From: Deinococcus sp. Arct2-2
GTDB lineage: Bacteria; Deinococcota; Deinococci; Deinococcales; Deinococcaceae
Assembly (NCBI RefSeq): GCF_004801315.1
Contig: NZ_SSNW01000053.1
Coordinates: 1 to 41,871 of the forward strand
Direction of reading: 5' to 3'
DNA: 41,871 nucleotides
Both the position numbers and the translations under genes were made by a program. Below the pieces are notes generated by a model. That model did no database searches, had not been told where the DNA came from, and worked only from the letters and a program-made list of their open reading frames with translations. Positions 1-8,467 of the stretch are shown piece by piece (the first letter of the stretch is position 1; every line of letters starts with the position of its first letter).

Positions 1-121
1 GGCTCCTGAGTAGGTGTGCAAACCAATCATCTCAGTGAGCCTCAACTCTTGCCAACTTTTCGTCTTTGAGCGTAATGAAAAGCGATATTACGCCAATAGG
101 CTTAACCCGAACTCACGTTTT
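1..121. mobile_element. Probable terminal part of an IS element (window edge)
   Basis: The first 35 bases on the plus strand can be read as the last codons of a protein ending LLSRCANQSSQ and a TGA, followed by about 85 non-coding bases that run into the interrupted reading frame of the minus-strand secreted protein gene. This fits the 3' end of a transposase gene plus an IS terminus inserted into that gene. The outer end of the IS, its inverted repeat and any target duplication cannot be fixed because the rest lies outside the window. The family is not recognisable from this fragment. Confidence 0.3.
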
Positions 122-1093
122 AAAGGTATCTATGTCTAGCCCCAGCGTGTTGGCAAAGGTGGGATTCTGGCCCGCCGTTATCTCTGTTCCCAGTGCTGAA
201 ATAGTGGAGTTGCAGACGTCGTTGACGGGGTTGGCCGCATTGAAGACCGGATTGAGTGCGCCGCTGTTGGTTCCGAATTGCAGGCTGCCCCCGGTTCCGG
301 CTCCCTCGGCGGCTCCCCGGTCTCCGTCGTAAGCCACCACGCCAACCGTGCTGTTCACGGCTCCGACACTAGGGGTCAAGAAGCCGCTGACGCTGATGTC
401 CAATGGAAAATTTGGATCTGCGGCGCTCTGCAAGCCATTGAACACGGAGAGATTCCGCACGGGGAGGGCGACATCTTTGAAGGCCACTACCAGCGTCCAG
501 TTGGCCCACGTTCCCGCCCCCTGCGTGCTGTTGATGTTGGCGACCGTATAGGCTCCGCTGCCCCCGGCCTGCACCAGTGCCGTCACGTTTACAAACGATT
601 GGTAGGTGTTGCCTATTCTGGCGACGTTGGTGGTGAGCGCCGTCAGTGGACTCACCGCCTGTCCGGGAAGGCCAAACGATACGCTTCGGCGGTTGATGGC
701 GCTACTTGAACTGCCGCTCCAATACAGCCCCGCAAACAAAATGCTGCTCGTGGAGGGCACGGTCAGGGTGGCCGAACTGGAATTGATGGTAGAAGGGTCT
801 TTGTCGGTGTCACTGTTGACCAAATACACCTGATTGTTGGTCACGGTGTTGGCCATATTTCCCGGCACAACAGCGCGGGCACTGGCACATTTGGTGGCTT
901 CGCTGGTGCTGGCGGGCGGTTTGTCAGTGGTGCAGTAGTAATTCACGTTGCCGATCAGCACGATGTCGCCGTTGGCAGACGGATTGCTGTAGCGCGTCGT
1001 GAACGCCTGCTGTGCGCTGGCCTGTGACCAAATCAACAGGGCGGCCAGCAAGCTTAGGCTTGAGACCAGCCGTCGCCCAAGCATCCAACTCAT
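113..1093 (-). CDS. Secreted DUF11/conserved-repeat-type surface protein, probably 3'-truncated
   Basis: The 326-residue product starts with a clear signal peptide (MSWMLGRRLVSSLSLLAALL, cleavage likely after ASA near residue 27). A Ser/Thr/Asn-rich, beta-strand-like region follows, with the segment LFAGLYWSG near residue 120. This resembles the N-terminal domain of large Deinococcus surface proteins that continue into DUF11-type repeats. The frame stops abruptly after GLDIDTFKT, at a place where such proteins normally carry on. The DNA beyond looks like an IS end, so the gene is most likely cut off by an insertion and may be a pseudogene. No good Shine-Dalgarno is visible before the ATG. The family call is from general appearance only. 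Confidence 0.55.
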   Translation of the reverse strand: MSWMLGRRLVSSLSLLAALLIWSQASAQQAFTTRYSNPSANGDIVLIGNVNYYCTTDKPPASTSEATKCASARAVVPGNMANTVTNNQVYLVNSDTDKDPSTINSSSATLTVPSTSSILFAGLYWSGSSSSAINRRSVSFGLPGQAVSPLTALTTNVARIGNTYQSFVNVTALVQAGGSGAYTVANINSTQGAGTWANWTLVVAFKDVALPVRNLSVFNGLQSAADPNFPLDISVSGFLTPSVGAVNSTVGVVAYDGDRGAAEGAGTGGSLQFGTNSGALNPVFNAANPVNDVCNSTISALGTEITAGQNPTFANTLGLDIDTFKT

Positions 1094-1301
1094 AGGCGGG
1101 CCGCCCGATTAATGAAGGTCATATCCCTTCAGTGAACTTTTTCATGCCCACAAAGATATTTATCTGTCTAGATATGCCCCCATGAAGGTGTGCCCCTCTT
1201 GACGCTCTTTGGTTGGGCACATCTGCATAATTTGCGACTGTTCAGTCAGTAGGTATCGAAACTAGACCAAACTTTATGCCGCTGTCGCTCCATTACCCCA
1301 G

Positions 1302-1307
1302 TACACT
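1302..1307 (+). promoter_or_regulatory. -10 element (TACACT) for a leaderless transcript
   Basis: TACACT lies 6 bases before the GTG at 1314 and no Shine-Dalgarno is present, so transcription would start at or next to the start codon. No convincing -35 box is seen at the usual distance. The same hexamer sits 7 bases before the GTG of the pseudouridine synthase gene at 15824. Confidence 0.45.
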
Positions 1308-1313
1308 GCCCCC

Positions 1314-1967
1314 GTGCGACTTCATAGCGGGATTTTATTGGCCTTCCTCACTCTTCCGGTCGCTTCCAGCCAGAGCCTCTCGTCCCTCAACGCGGCAGAA
1401 TTGTCGGCGTTGTTGGGAAACTTTCAGGCAGTCACGGTCACGGCCCCCGTAGGCAGCAAAAGGGCCACGATTCGGGTCGTCAGCCAACTTGGTGCGGCAA
1501 ACGAGAAAGATTCAGGACTCTATCAGGGCTTCCATAGCCTCTCTGTCTACGATTTCAAAACCCCGATCCGCTTGATCGTGGGCTTGGCAGGCGATCCGAT
1601 TGGCCGGGGGAGCAGCGCGGCTCCTCTGGTTTTGCCCGGAATTCAGCCGTGTGCGCCCAATCAGCAATTGGCTCTCTTGGGAGCTAGCACCGCTTCAGAA
1701 ACCAATCTGACGAAGCAGTGTATGGGCATGGGCAGCCGAGCCGCTGGATTGGGTGGCGGCAGCGAAGGGTTGCTGAAGACTGCGCCTAGACTCAATGTCT
1801 GGACGCCTGTCTATAGCTGGTATTTTCTCAAGGGAAATGACTCCTCGCAGGCTGCTTTTGCTGAGGCGAAGAATAATCCCTCGGCGCGGATCGTCTGGTG
1901 GGTGTATTTCAGTAGCAAAATTGATGGAGACGCGCCCGCCGTGCCGCTCTACACGCCCAAACCCTAA
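1314..1967 (+). CDS. Small secreted protein of unknown function
   Basis: The 217-residue product begins at a GTG with a short hydrophobic signal peptide (residues 1-19, ending near VASSQ). It then shows no motif I recognise. The middle contains two cysteines about 27 residues apart (QPCAPNQQ and TKQCMGMG), which could form a disulfide after export. The C-terminal third is rich in aromatic residues (WTPVYSWYFL, IVWWVYFSS), suggesting a folded beta domain. The GTG is chosen because it starts the signal peptide and follows a TACACT box by 6 bases. A terminator follows directly, so it is probably a single-gene unit. Function unknown. Confidence 0.6.
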   Translation: MRLHSGILLAFLTLPVASSQSLSSLNAAELSALLGNFQAVTVTAPVGSKRATIRVVSQLGAANEKDSGLYQGFHSLSVYDFKTPIRLIVGLAGDPIGRGSSAAPLVLPGIQPCAPNQQLALLGASTASETNLTKQCMGMGSRAAGLGGGSEGLLKTAPRLNVWTPVYSWYFLKGNDSSQAAFAEAKNNPSARIVWWVYFSSKIDGDAPAVPLYTPKP

Positions 1968-1982
1968 TCTCAACAACGGAAT

Positions 1983-2018
1983 TGGCCCGCCTCCTCAATG
2001 GGAAACGGGCCACTTTTT
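1983..2018 (+). terminator. Rho-independent terminator after the small secreted protein gene
   Basis: The stem is TGGCCCG (1983-1989) with CGGGCCA (2006-2012), followed by CTTTTT (2013-2018). The T-run lies on the plus-strand side, so it serves the gene ending at 1967. The stem could also slow transcription of ilvC from the other side, but without a good U-tract there. Confidence 0.7.
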
Positions 2019-2030
2019 GTTGCTGTCGGT

Positions 2031-3041
2031 TTAGACTTCCAGCGCCTTCTTGCTGATGAAGGGCATCATGTCGCGCAGTTCCTTGCCCACCGTTTCCAGC
2101 TTGTGGTCGCGCATTTTGCTGCGCTGCTCATTCATGTACGGGAAGCCGCTCTCGGCGTCGGCAATAAACCGCTCGGCAAATTTTCCGGTTTGAATATCGG
2201 TCAGCACGTCTTTCATGGTGGCCTTGGTTTCATCGGTAATAATGCGCGGGCCCGTCACATAGTCGCCAAACTCGGCGGTGTTGCTGATGCTGTGGCGCAT
2301 GCCTTCAAAGCCCTTCTCGTAGATCAAGTCTACGATCAGTTTGACTTCGTGTAGGGTTTCAAAGTAGGCGATTTCAGGCTGATAGCCTGCTTCCACCAAG
2401 GTTTCGAATCCAGCCTGAATCAGGTGGGTCACGCCGCCGCACAACACGCTCTGCTCACCAAAGAGGTCGGTTTCGGTTTCTTCCTTGAAGGTGGTTTCCA
2501 GCACGCCTGCACGGGTACAGCCGATGCCGCGTGCGTAGGCCAAGGCGATCTCGCGGGCTTTTCCGCTAGCATCTTGCTGCACGGCAAAAATACCGGGCAT
2601 GCCTGCGCCGTCAGCGTACACGCGGCGCAACATGTGGCCGGGGCCTTTGGGGGCCACGAGGTACACGTCCACATCGGCGGGGGGCTTGATGCGTCCGAAA
2701 TGCACGTTGAAGCCGTGTCCAAAGGCCAGCGCTTTGCCTGCGGTCAGGTGCGGCTCGATGCTTTCGGCATAGGTTTTTGGCTGGTTCTCGTCGGGAATGA
2801 GCAGCATGACCACATCTGCCGTTTTGGTGGCTTCCTCGATGCTGACCACTTTCAGGCCCGCTTGCTCGGCTTTGGCCTTGCTGCTGGAGCCTTCGCGCAG
2901 GCCGACAACCACGTTCAGGCCGCTGTCACGCAGGTTTTGTGCGTGTGCGTGCGCCTGAGAGCCGTAGCCGATAATCGCAATCAGCTTGTCTTGGATAGAG
3001 TCGAGAGACACGTCGCGGTCATAGAACATCGTTGCAGCCAT
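2031..3041 (-). CDS. ilvC: Ketol-acid reductoisomerase (NADP+)
   Basis: Converts 2-acetolactate or 2-aceto-2-hydroxybutyrate to the 2,3-dihydroxy acids of valine/leucine and isoleucine synthesis. The 336-residue product is the length of class I enzymes. It has the Rossmann motif [15 protein letters not shown] near residue 25, the cofactor-phosphate loop [10 protein letters not shown], and the metal/substrate-binding helical part with [10 protein letters not shown] and [20 protein letters not shown] chose the ATG at 3041 because AGGAG lies 9 bases upstream. A longer open frame to 3203 only reads through a repeat. It is the last gene of the ilvB-ilvN-ilvC operon and is separated from ilvN by a hairpin-rich repeat that may lower or stabilise its part of the message. 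Confidence 0.97.
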   Translation of the reverse strand: MAATMFYDRDVSLDSIQDKLIAIIGYGSQAHAHAQNLRDSGLNVVVGLREGSSSKAKAEQAGLKVVSIEEATKTADVVMLLIPDENQPKTYAESIEPHLTAGKALAFGHGFNVHFGRIKPPADVDVYLVAPKGPGHMLRRVYADGAGMPGIFAVQQDASGKAREIALAYARGIGCTRAGVLETTFKEETETDLFGEQSVLCGGVTHLIQAGFETLVEAGYQPEIAYFETLHEVKLIVDLIYEKGFEGMRHSISNTAEFGDYVTGPRIITDETKATMKDVLTDIQTGKFAERFIADAESGFPYMNEQRSKMRDHKLETVGKELRDMMPFISKKALEV

Positions 3042-3108
3042 TTGTAGATTCTCCTGTATTGCGGGGGTGGGTGGGGGAGTGTGGGCTAGGTAAGGATGGG
3101 GTTGAAGG

Positions 3109-3228
3109 GCAACCCCCCAGTCTGCGTCGCAGCCAGCCCCCCTTAGAGGGGAGCGCAAAAGAGTTGTTGTCCTCCCCTCTAAGTGGGGGCGTTGCGTCAG
3201 CAACGGGGGTGTTCACCCAGAACCTCAA
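3109..3228. repeat. Hairpin-rich dispersed repeat, family B, copy 1 (between ilvN and ilvC)
   Basis: About 115 bases nearly identical, in the same orientation, to 8320-8436. It contains several nested hairpins: CTGCG/CGCAG, a longer pair built from CCCCTTAGAGGGGAG and CTCCCCTCTAAG, and GTTGC-gtca-GCAAC. Its outer ends (AACCCCCC and GGGGGTGTT) are roughly complementary. Lying inside an operon, it could act as an RNA processing or stability site. No coding capacity is seen. Confidence 0.75.
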
Positions 3229-3231
3229 CTC

Positions 3232-3848
3232 TCAGAACAAATTCGGCACATCCCGCGCCCGCTCTTCCCTCGGCTCCACACTTTCTACCGCTGGGCGCAA
3301 CGTTTCAGTTTCTCCATCATGGTAGACGTGGCTGGGAATGTCGGCGTTGCTGCCGCGTGTGAGGGCAATGCGGCCCGTTCGCATGGTTTCCAGAATTCCG
3401 AACGGGCGCATCTGCTCGATAAAAGCGGTGATTTTTCCCTCGTCGCCCGTGACTTCAAAGGTCAGGGCGTGGCGGCCCACATCTACGATTCGGCTGCGGA
3501 AATCTTCGGCTATCTGGCGTACTTCTACTCGGCTGTCGGGCGAAATCGCCACTTTGACCAGCACCAATTCACGGTCTACAAATTTTTCCAAGCTGTGGTC
3601 GATGATCCTTACCACGTCATGCAGTTTTTCCAGTTGGCGCATGGCTTGTTCCACCACGCCCCGGTCTCCCGTGACCACGAAAGTCATGCGGGAGAGGCCG
3701 GGATGCTCGGTTGCGCCCACGCTGAGGCTGCGAATGTTGTAGCCGCGCCGCCCGAACAGGGCCGTAATCCGGGTCAGCACGCGGGGTTCGTCGCGCACCA
3801 ACGCCGAAACGAGGTGGTCTTTGGGCTGCTCGGTCATCGTGTAGTCGC

Positions 3849-3852
<4 letters not shown>
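3232..3852 (-). CDS. ilvN: Acetolactate synthase regulatory (small) subunit
   Basis: Regulatory partner of the IlvB catalytic subunit; it binds valine and confers feedback inhibition. The 206-residue product has an N-terminal ACT domain (about residues 12-85, VLTRITALFGRRGYNIRSLS then TFVVTGD) and a C-terminal IlvN domain (about 90-175, with VKVAISPDSR and FEVTGDEGKITAF). The start overlaps the ilvB stop in the classic ATGA arrangement, implying translational coupling. Compared with typical IlvN/IlvH (about 160-175 residues) it has an extra acidic/Arg-rich tail of some 30 residues after TRGSNADIPSHVY. An in-frame Met six residues downstream is an alternative start. Confidence 0.96.
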
Positions 3853-5642
<1,790 letters not shown>

Positions 5643-5709
5643 CTGTGTGCCTCCCCTGTAAGTCCTACCTTTCTGCATGTTTGTTGTGCTGCTGACCTTG
5701 CTGTTGAAC

Positions 5710-5742
5710 AAAAAATCCCCCGCCCTGTCGCTTGGGCGGGGG
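5710..5742 (-). terminator. Attenuator terminator of the ilv leader
   Basis: On the minus strand, CCCCCGCCC (5742-5734) pairs perfectly with GGGCGGGGG (5725-5717) around an 8-base loop and is followed by ATTTTTT (5716-5710). This is a strong intrinsic terminator placed between the leader peptide and ilvB, 67 bases before the ilvB start. Its first arm overlaps the sequence that pairs in the antiterminator. Confidence 0.88.
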
Positions 5743-5786
5743 TGTGTGGTGGCACGCGGTGGCGCTCAGCCTCGGACACAACCCCC
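5738..5786 (-). promoter_or_regulatory. Antiterminator of the ilv leader
   Basis: In the transcript, GGGGGTTGTGT (5786-5776, within the last codons of the leader peptide) can pair with ACACACCCCC (5747-5738) with one bulged base. The second strand includes half of the terminator's first arm, so the two structures exclude each other. A ribosome paused on the Val/Ile/Leu codons at 5810-5793 would leave the first strand free. A ribosome that reaches the stop at 5768-5766 would cover it. Pairing was found by eye and energies were not computed. Confidence 0.75.
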
Positions 5787-5825
5787 GAAACTAAGAATTA
5801 CCACCACGAGACGGAACGCACTCAT
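5766..5825 (-). CDS. ilvL: ilv operon leader peptide (attenuation)
   Basis: A 19-residue open frame, MSAFRLVVVILSFGGCVRG, whose codons 6-11 read Leu-Val-Val-Val-Ile-Leu (CTC GTG GTG GTA ATT CTT). All three branched-chain amino acids are thus sampled in a row, as expected of a leader that senses their charged tRNAs. The ATG lies 6 bases from a -10 box, so it is probably translated from a leaderless RNA; GTAAGGGC could also serve as a weak ribosome site. The stop is 24 bases before the first arm of the attenuator terminator. The symbol follows the convention for ilv leader peptides; the peptide is too short for homology to be claimed. Confidence 0.82.
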   Translation of the reverse strand: MSAFRLVVVILSFGGCVRG

Positions 5826-5831
5826 GCCCTT

Positions 5832-5861
5832 ACCCTACGGTCTGCGGGGGGGGCGGGTCAA
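5832..5861 (-). promoter_or_regulatory. Promoter of the ilvB-ilvN-ilvC operon
   Basis: On the minus strand TTGACC (5861-5856) and TAGGGT (5837-5832) are 18 bases apart, a reasonable sigma70-type promoter. The predicted start point falls at or next to the A of the leader-peptide ATG at 5825. Confidence 0.65.
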
Positions 5862-5958
5862 GGTGCGTCTAGACCACAGCGGCGGCCGGGGCGTTACGGG
5901 GCGGGACACAAACGGGCGTTTGGTGGGGGAGGGGAGGGTTGCAGGGTGGTTGGTCAAA

Positions 5959-6138
5959 GGGTCTAAGGAAGGGCAATTGCTGCGCTCACTCACCCCCTCC
6001 CAGCCTCCCCCCTCAAGGGTGAGGAGCTAAACCAAGCCTTTGTGCTTGCTTTTAGCCCTCGCCCCTTGTGGGAGAGGGGCACTGCGTCAGCGGCGGGGTG
6101 AGTGAGCGCCAGCGATTGCCTTTTTTAGACCCTTAGAC
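5959..6138. repeat. Palindromic dispersed repeat, family A, copy 1
   Basis: About 180 non-coding bases between the ilv promoter and the helicase terminator. The left end (GTCTAAGG, then GGGCAATTGCT, then GCGCTCACTCACCCC) and the right end (GGGGTGAGTGAGCGCCAGCG, then ATTGCC, then TTTAGACCC) are imperfect inverted repeats of about 40 bases. This gives a MITE-like layout. Related sequence occurs at 15859-15888/17327-17540, 21296-21480, 24372-24609 and 34893-34980. No transposase or coding frame is inside. Confidence 0.7.
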
Positions 6139-6164
6139 TCACTCCCTAACAACGCCCACACACC

Positions 6165-6196
6165 AAGAAAACACCCCCACCTTTCGGCAGGGGCAT
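6165..6196 (-). terminator. Likely terminator of the DEAD-box helicase gene
   Basis: On the minus strand, CCCCTGCC-GAAA-GGTGGGG forms a stem with one bulge and a GNRA-type loop, followed after GT by GTTTTC. It begins about 30 bases after the helicase stop codon. Confidence 0.55.
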
Positions 6197-6226
6197 TCAT
6201 CTGGAGTTCTAAAACTCGCTTAGGCT

Positions 6227-8077
6227 TTAGCGTCCGGCAGGAACAAATTCGCGGTCTGCGAAGTCTTCACGGGGGCGTCCGCCCTGTGCGCCGCGCTGCT
6301 GGTAGCCGCCTTGTCCGCCGCCGTTGCCACCTTGGCTACGTCCGCCGCCTTGGTAGCCGCCGCTGCTCTGGCTGCGTCCGCCGCCCTGATAACCGCCTTG
6401 GCTGCTGCCGCTCTGGCTGCGTCCTTGACCGCCACCTTGGTAGCCGCTCTGGCCGCGTCCACGGTAGCCGCCTTCGTCGCGGTTGCCACGGTTGCCGCCC
6501 TGATAGCCGCCTTGACGACCTTCACGGGTGGGGGCTTCGAACAATTCGGGGAGTTCCTGCGCCACTTCTACGGTGACTTCTCCGCCGAGGGGGCTGGCCG
6601 CCAACAGCTTGGCAATGTACTCGCTGGGCACGTCGGCCACGGCACCGCCGCGCCACTGACGCACACGGCCCAAGCGGCGCGTATCGGCGTCGCAGTTCTG
6701 GGCAATGACGGCCACTGCGCGGGGAACGCTCATGCGCTCGGCGTGCAGGATGATGGTGGTCAGGCCTTCTTCACCGCTGAGCAGGCTCGCGGCCTTCACA
6801 GGCTCGCTGACGCCGCTGATCTTGGCCAGCGCACGGGCCAGTGCTTCCAGACCCAGTTCGCTGAACAACCGCTCGGCTTCGGCTTGGAAGGTCGTGGCAG
6901 CGGCAGGATCGACGTGACGCACGAGGTCGGCAGAGGCTTTGGCACTCGCAGACTGCACTTCTTTGGGGGTAGGCAGAGGGCGCTCGATAAAACGCACGCC
7001 CGTCACGCGCTCCAGACCGTTCATTTCGCGTCCGTCGCGGTCACCGTACATCACGATGGCGGTGCCGGTGCGGCCTGCGCGGCCCGTGCGTCCCGAACGG
7101 TGCACGTAGCTGTCGGGGTCTTGGGGCAGGTGGTACTGAACCACCAAGTCCACTTCGGGAATGTCGAGGCCACGGGCGGCCACGTCGGTAGCGACGAGTA
7201 CGCCAGCGCGTCCGTTGCGGAAGTTGCCGAGGGCGCGTTCACGCTGGCTCTGGGCAAGGTCGCCGTGCAGGGCTTCGGCTTCCAGTCCACGGTGGATCAG
7301 TTCCATCGCCAGTTCATCGGCTTCGCGCTTGGTGCGGGTAAACACGATGGCTTTTTCGGGGTTGTAGACGGTCAGCAGGTCGGCCAGTACGCGGGTGCGG
7401 CTGCGGCCCACTTTCACCTTCAAGTGCTCTACGGTCTGGGCCACTTGGCTCTTGCCTTCGCCCACGAGGTCAACCAGCACAGGCTCACGCAGGTACTGAC
7501 GCGCGATCCGGCGGATGTCGTCGGTCAGGGTGGCGCTGAAGAGCTGGGTCAGGCGGGTAGGAGGCGTGCGCTGCAAAATGGTTTCGATGGCGTCGGCAAA
7601 ACCCACGCTGAGCATCTCGTCGGCTTCGTCCAGCACGGCGAATTCGATGCCGCTCAGGTCAAGGTTGCCGCGCTCGAGGTGGTCGATCAGGCGGCCCGGA
7701 GTGCCTACCACGATGTCCACGCCACGGCGCAGGGCGTTTTCTTGGGGCGCATAAGCTGCGCCGCCGTAAACAGTTACGGTCACGAGGTCGCCGCCGGTTT
7801 TGCTGAATTCTTCGGCCACTTGCTTGGCCAGTTCGCGGGTCGGGGCCACGATGATGGCGCGGGGCACGCGGCCACGCTCACGGCTGGCGTCCAGCTTCAT
7901 GATGATGGGCAGCGCGTAGGCCAGCGTTTTGCCGGTACCGGTGCGGGCGCGGCCAATCAGGTCTTTGCCAGCCAGGGTATGGGGCAGGGTTTCTGCCTGA
8001 ATAGGGCTAGCTTCGGTAATGCCACGTTCAGCGAGGCGCGCCGCAAGTTCGGGCGCGATCAATTGATCAAAGTTCAT
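6227..8077 (-). CDS. DEAD-box ATP-dependent RNA helicase with Gly-rich tail
   Basis: Cytoplasmic RNA-unwinding enzyme of the superfamily 2 DEAD-box group. The 616-residue product has, in order, the Q motif (ASPIQAETLP), motif I ARTGTGKT (about residue 45), PTRELAKQ, GTPGR, motif II DEAD, motif III SAT, then the second RecA domain with IVFTRTK, ATDVAARGLDI and HRSGRTGRAGR. Residues about 420-500 look like a GUCT-type RNA-binding domain. From about 510 to 600 a low-complexity tail repeats GGYQGGG(R/N)SQ units. Such tails usually bind RNA non-specifically. A Shine-Dalgarno (AAAGGA) precedes the ATG. A roughly 115-base 5' untranslated region after a strong promoter suggests post-transcriptional (perhaps cold-linked) control, which is inference. 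Confidence 0.95.
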   Translation of the reverse strand: MNFDQLIAPELAARLAERGITEASPIQAETLPHTLAGKDLIGRARTGTGKTLAYALPIIMKLDASRERGRVPRAIIVAPTRELAKQVAEEFSKTGGDLVTVTVYGGAAYAPQENALRRGVDIVVGTPGRLIDHLERGNLDLSGIEFAVLDEADEMLSVGFADAIETILQRTPPTRLTQLFSATLTDDIRRIARQYLREPVLVDLVGEGKSQVAQTVEHLKVKVGRSRTRVLADLLTVYNPEKAIVFTRTKREADELAMELIHRGLEAEALHGDLAQSQRERALGNFRNGRAGVLVATDVAARGLDIPEVDLVVQYHLPQDPDSYVHRSGRTGRAGRTGTAIVMYGDRDGREMNGLERVTGVRFIERPLPTPKEVQSASAKASADLVRHVDPAAATTFQAEAERLFSELGLEALARALAKISGVSEPVKAASLLSGEEGLTTIILHAERMSVPRAVAVIAQNCDADTRRLGRVRQWRGGAVADVPSEYIAKLLAASPLGGEVTVEVAQELPELFEAPTREGRQGGYQGGNRGNRDEGGYRGRGQSGYQGGGQGRSQSGSSQGGYQGGGRSQSSGGYQGGGRSQGGNGGGQGGYQQRGAQGGRPREDFADREFVPAGR

Positions 8078-8199
8078 TTGTAGTCCTTTCGGGAAAGCAC
8101 AGCCCCAGTGACTCGCAAATGCCTTTGATCGGCAGCATGTCCTGAATGTGGGGGCACCTTCCAGCCGCTAGGCACTTCCTAAGCGGCGCACGAATTGAA

Positions 8200-8228
8200 A
8201 CTATACACAGATATTAGGGAAAGGTCAA
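8200..8228 (-). promoter_or_regulatory. Sigma70-type promoter of the helicase gene
   Basis: TTGACC (8228-8223) and TATAGT (8205-8200) on the minus strand are spaced by exactly 17 bases, the best canonical promoter in the window. Transcription should start near 8193, leaving about 115 untranslated bases. These contain a stem formed by GCCGCTTAGG and CCTAGCGGC (one bulged T). Confidence 0.8.
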
Positions 8229-8319
8229 GGGGGGTGCTGGGAGCTTTGGGGAGATGTGCTTTTGATTGGGGCTGGGGCGCGTGCCAGATGGCATCAAGAC
8301 AAGTTTCGTTGAGGTGGAA

Positions 8320-8436
8320 GGTGAACCCCCCAGTCTGCTTCGCAGCCAGCCCCCCTTAAGGGGAGCGCAAAAGCTGTTGTCCTCCCCTTGAGGGGGGCGT
8401 TGCGCCAGCAACGGGGGGGTTTCACCCAGAACCGTC
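8320..8436. repeat. Hairpin-rich dispersed repeat, family B, copy 2
   Basis: Matches 3109-3228 in the same orientation with small changes. These include a shorter central stem (CCCCTTAAGGGGAG with CTCCCCTTGAGGGG) and GCGCC in place of GCGTC in the GTTGC/GCAAC hairpin. It lies upstream of the helicase promoter and just before an IS630-type element. The remainder of the gap 8229-8467 holds nothing else recognisable. Confidence 0.75.
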
Positions 8437-8467
8437 AACGCCAAATGCTCGCCAAACTGGGCCACTA

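Noticed and set aside
278..709. 143-codon plus-strand frame opposite the truncated surface protein gene
   Set aside because: The minus-strand frame has a signal peptide and coherent composition. The plus frame has neither a start signal nor a recognisable product.
3019..3203. N-terminal extension of ilvC through the repeat
   Set aside because: The extra 54 codons are translated repeat sequence. AGGAG lies directly before the ATG at 3041 and the resulting 336 residues match the family length.
5643..5860. T-box or amino-acid riboswitch upstream of ilvB
   Set aside because: No T-box sequence or specifier-loop architecture was seen. A leader peptide with branched-chain codons and exclusive stems explains the region better.
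6280..6530. CRISPR-like array suggested by regularly spaced short repeats
   Set aside because: The repeats are in frame inside the helicase tail and encode GGYQGGG units; there are no spacers or cas genes anywhere in the window.
6311..8083. Long plus-strand open frame (590 codons) opposite the DEAD-box helicase
   Set aside because: It is the mirror of the helicase gene. The minus-strand product has every helicase motif, and the plus-strand frame exists only because the GC-rich codons leave few stops.
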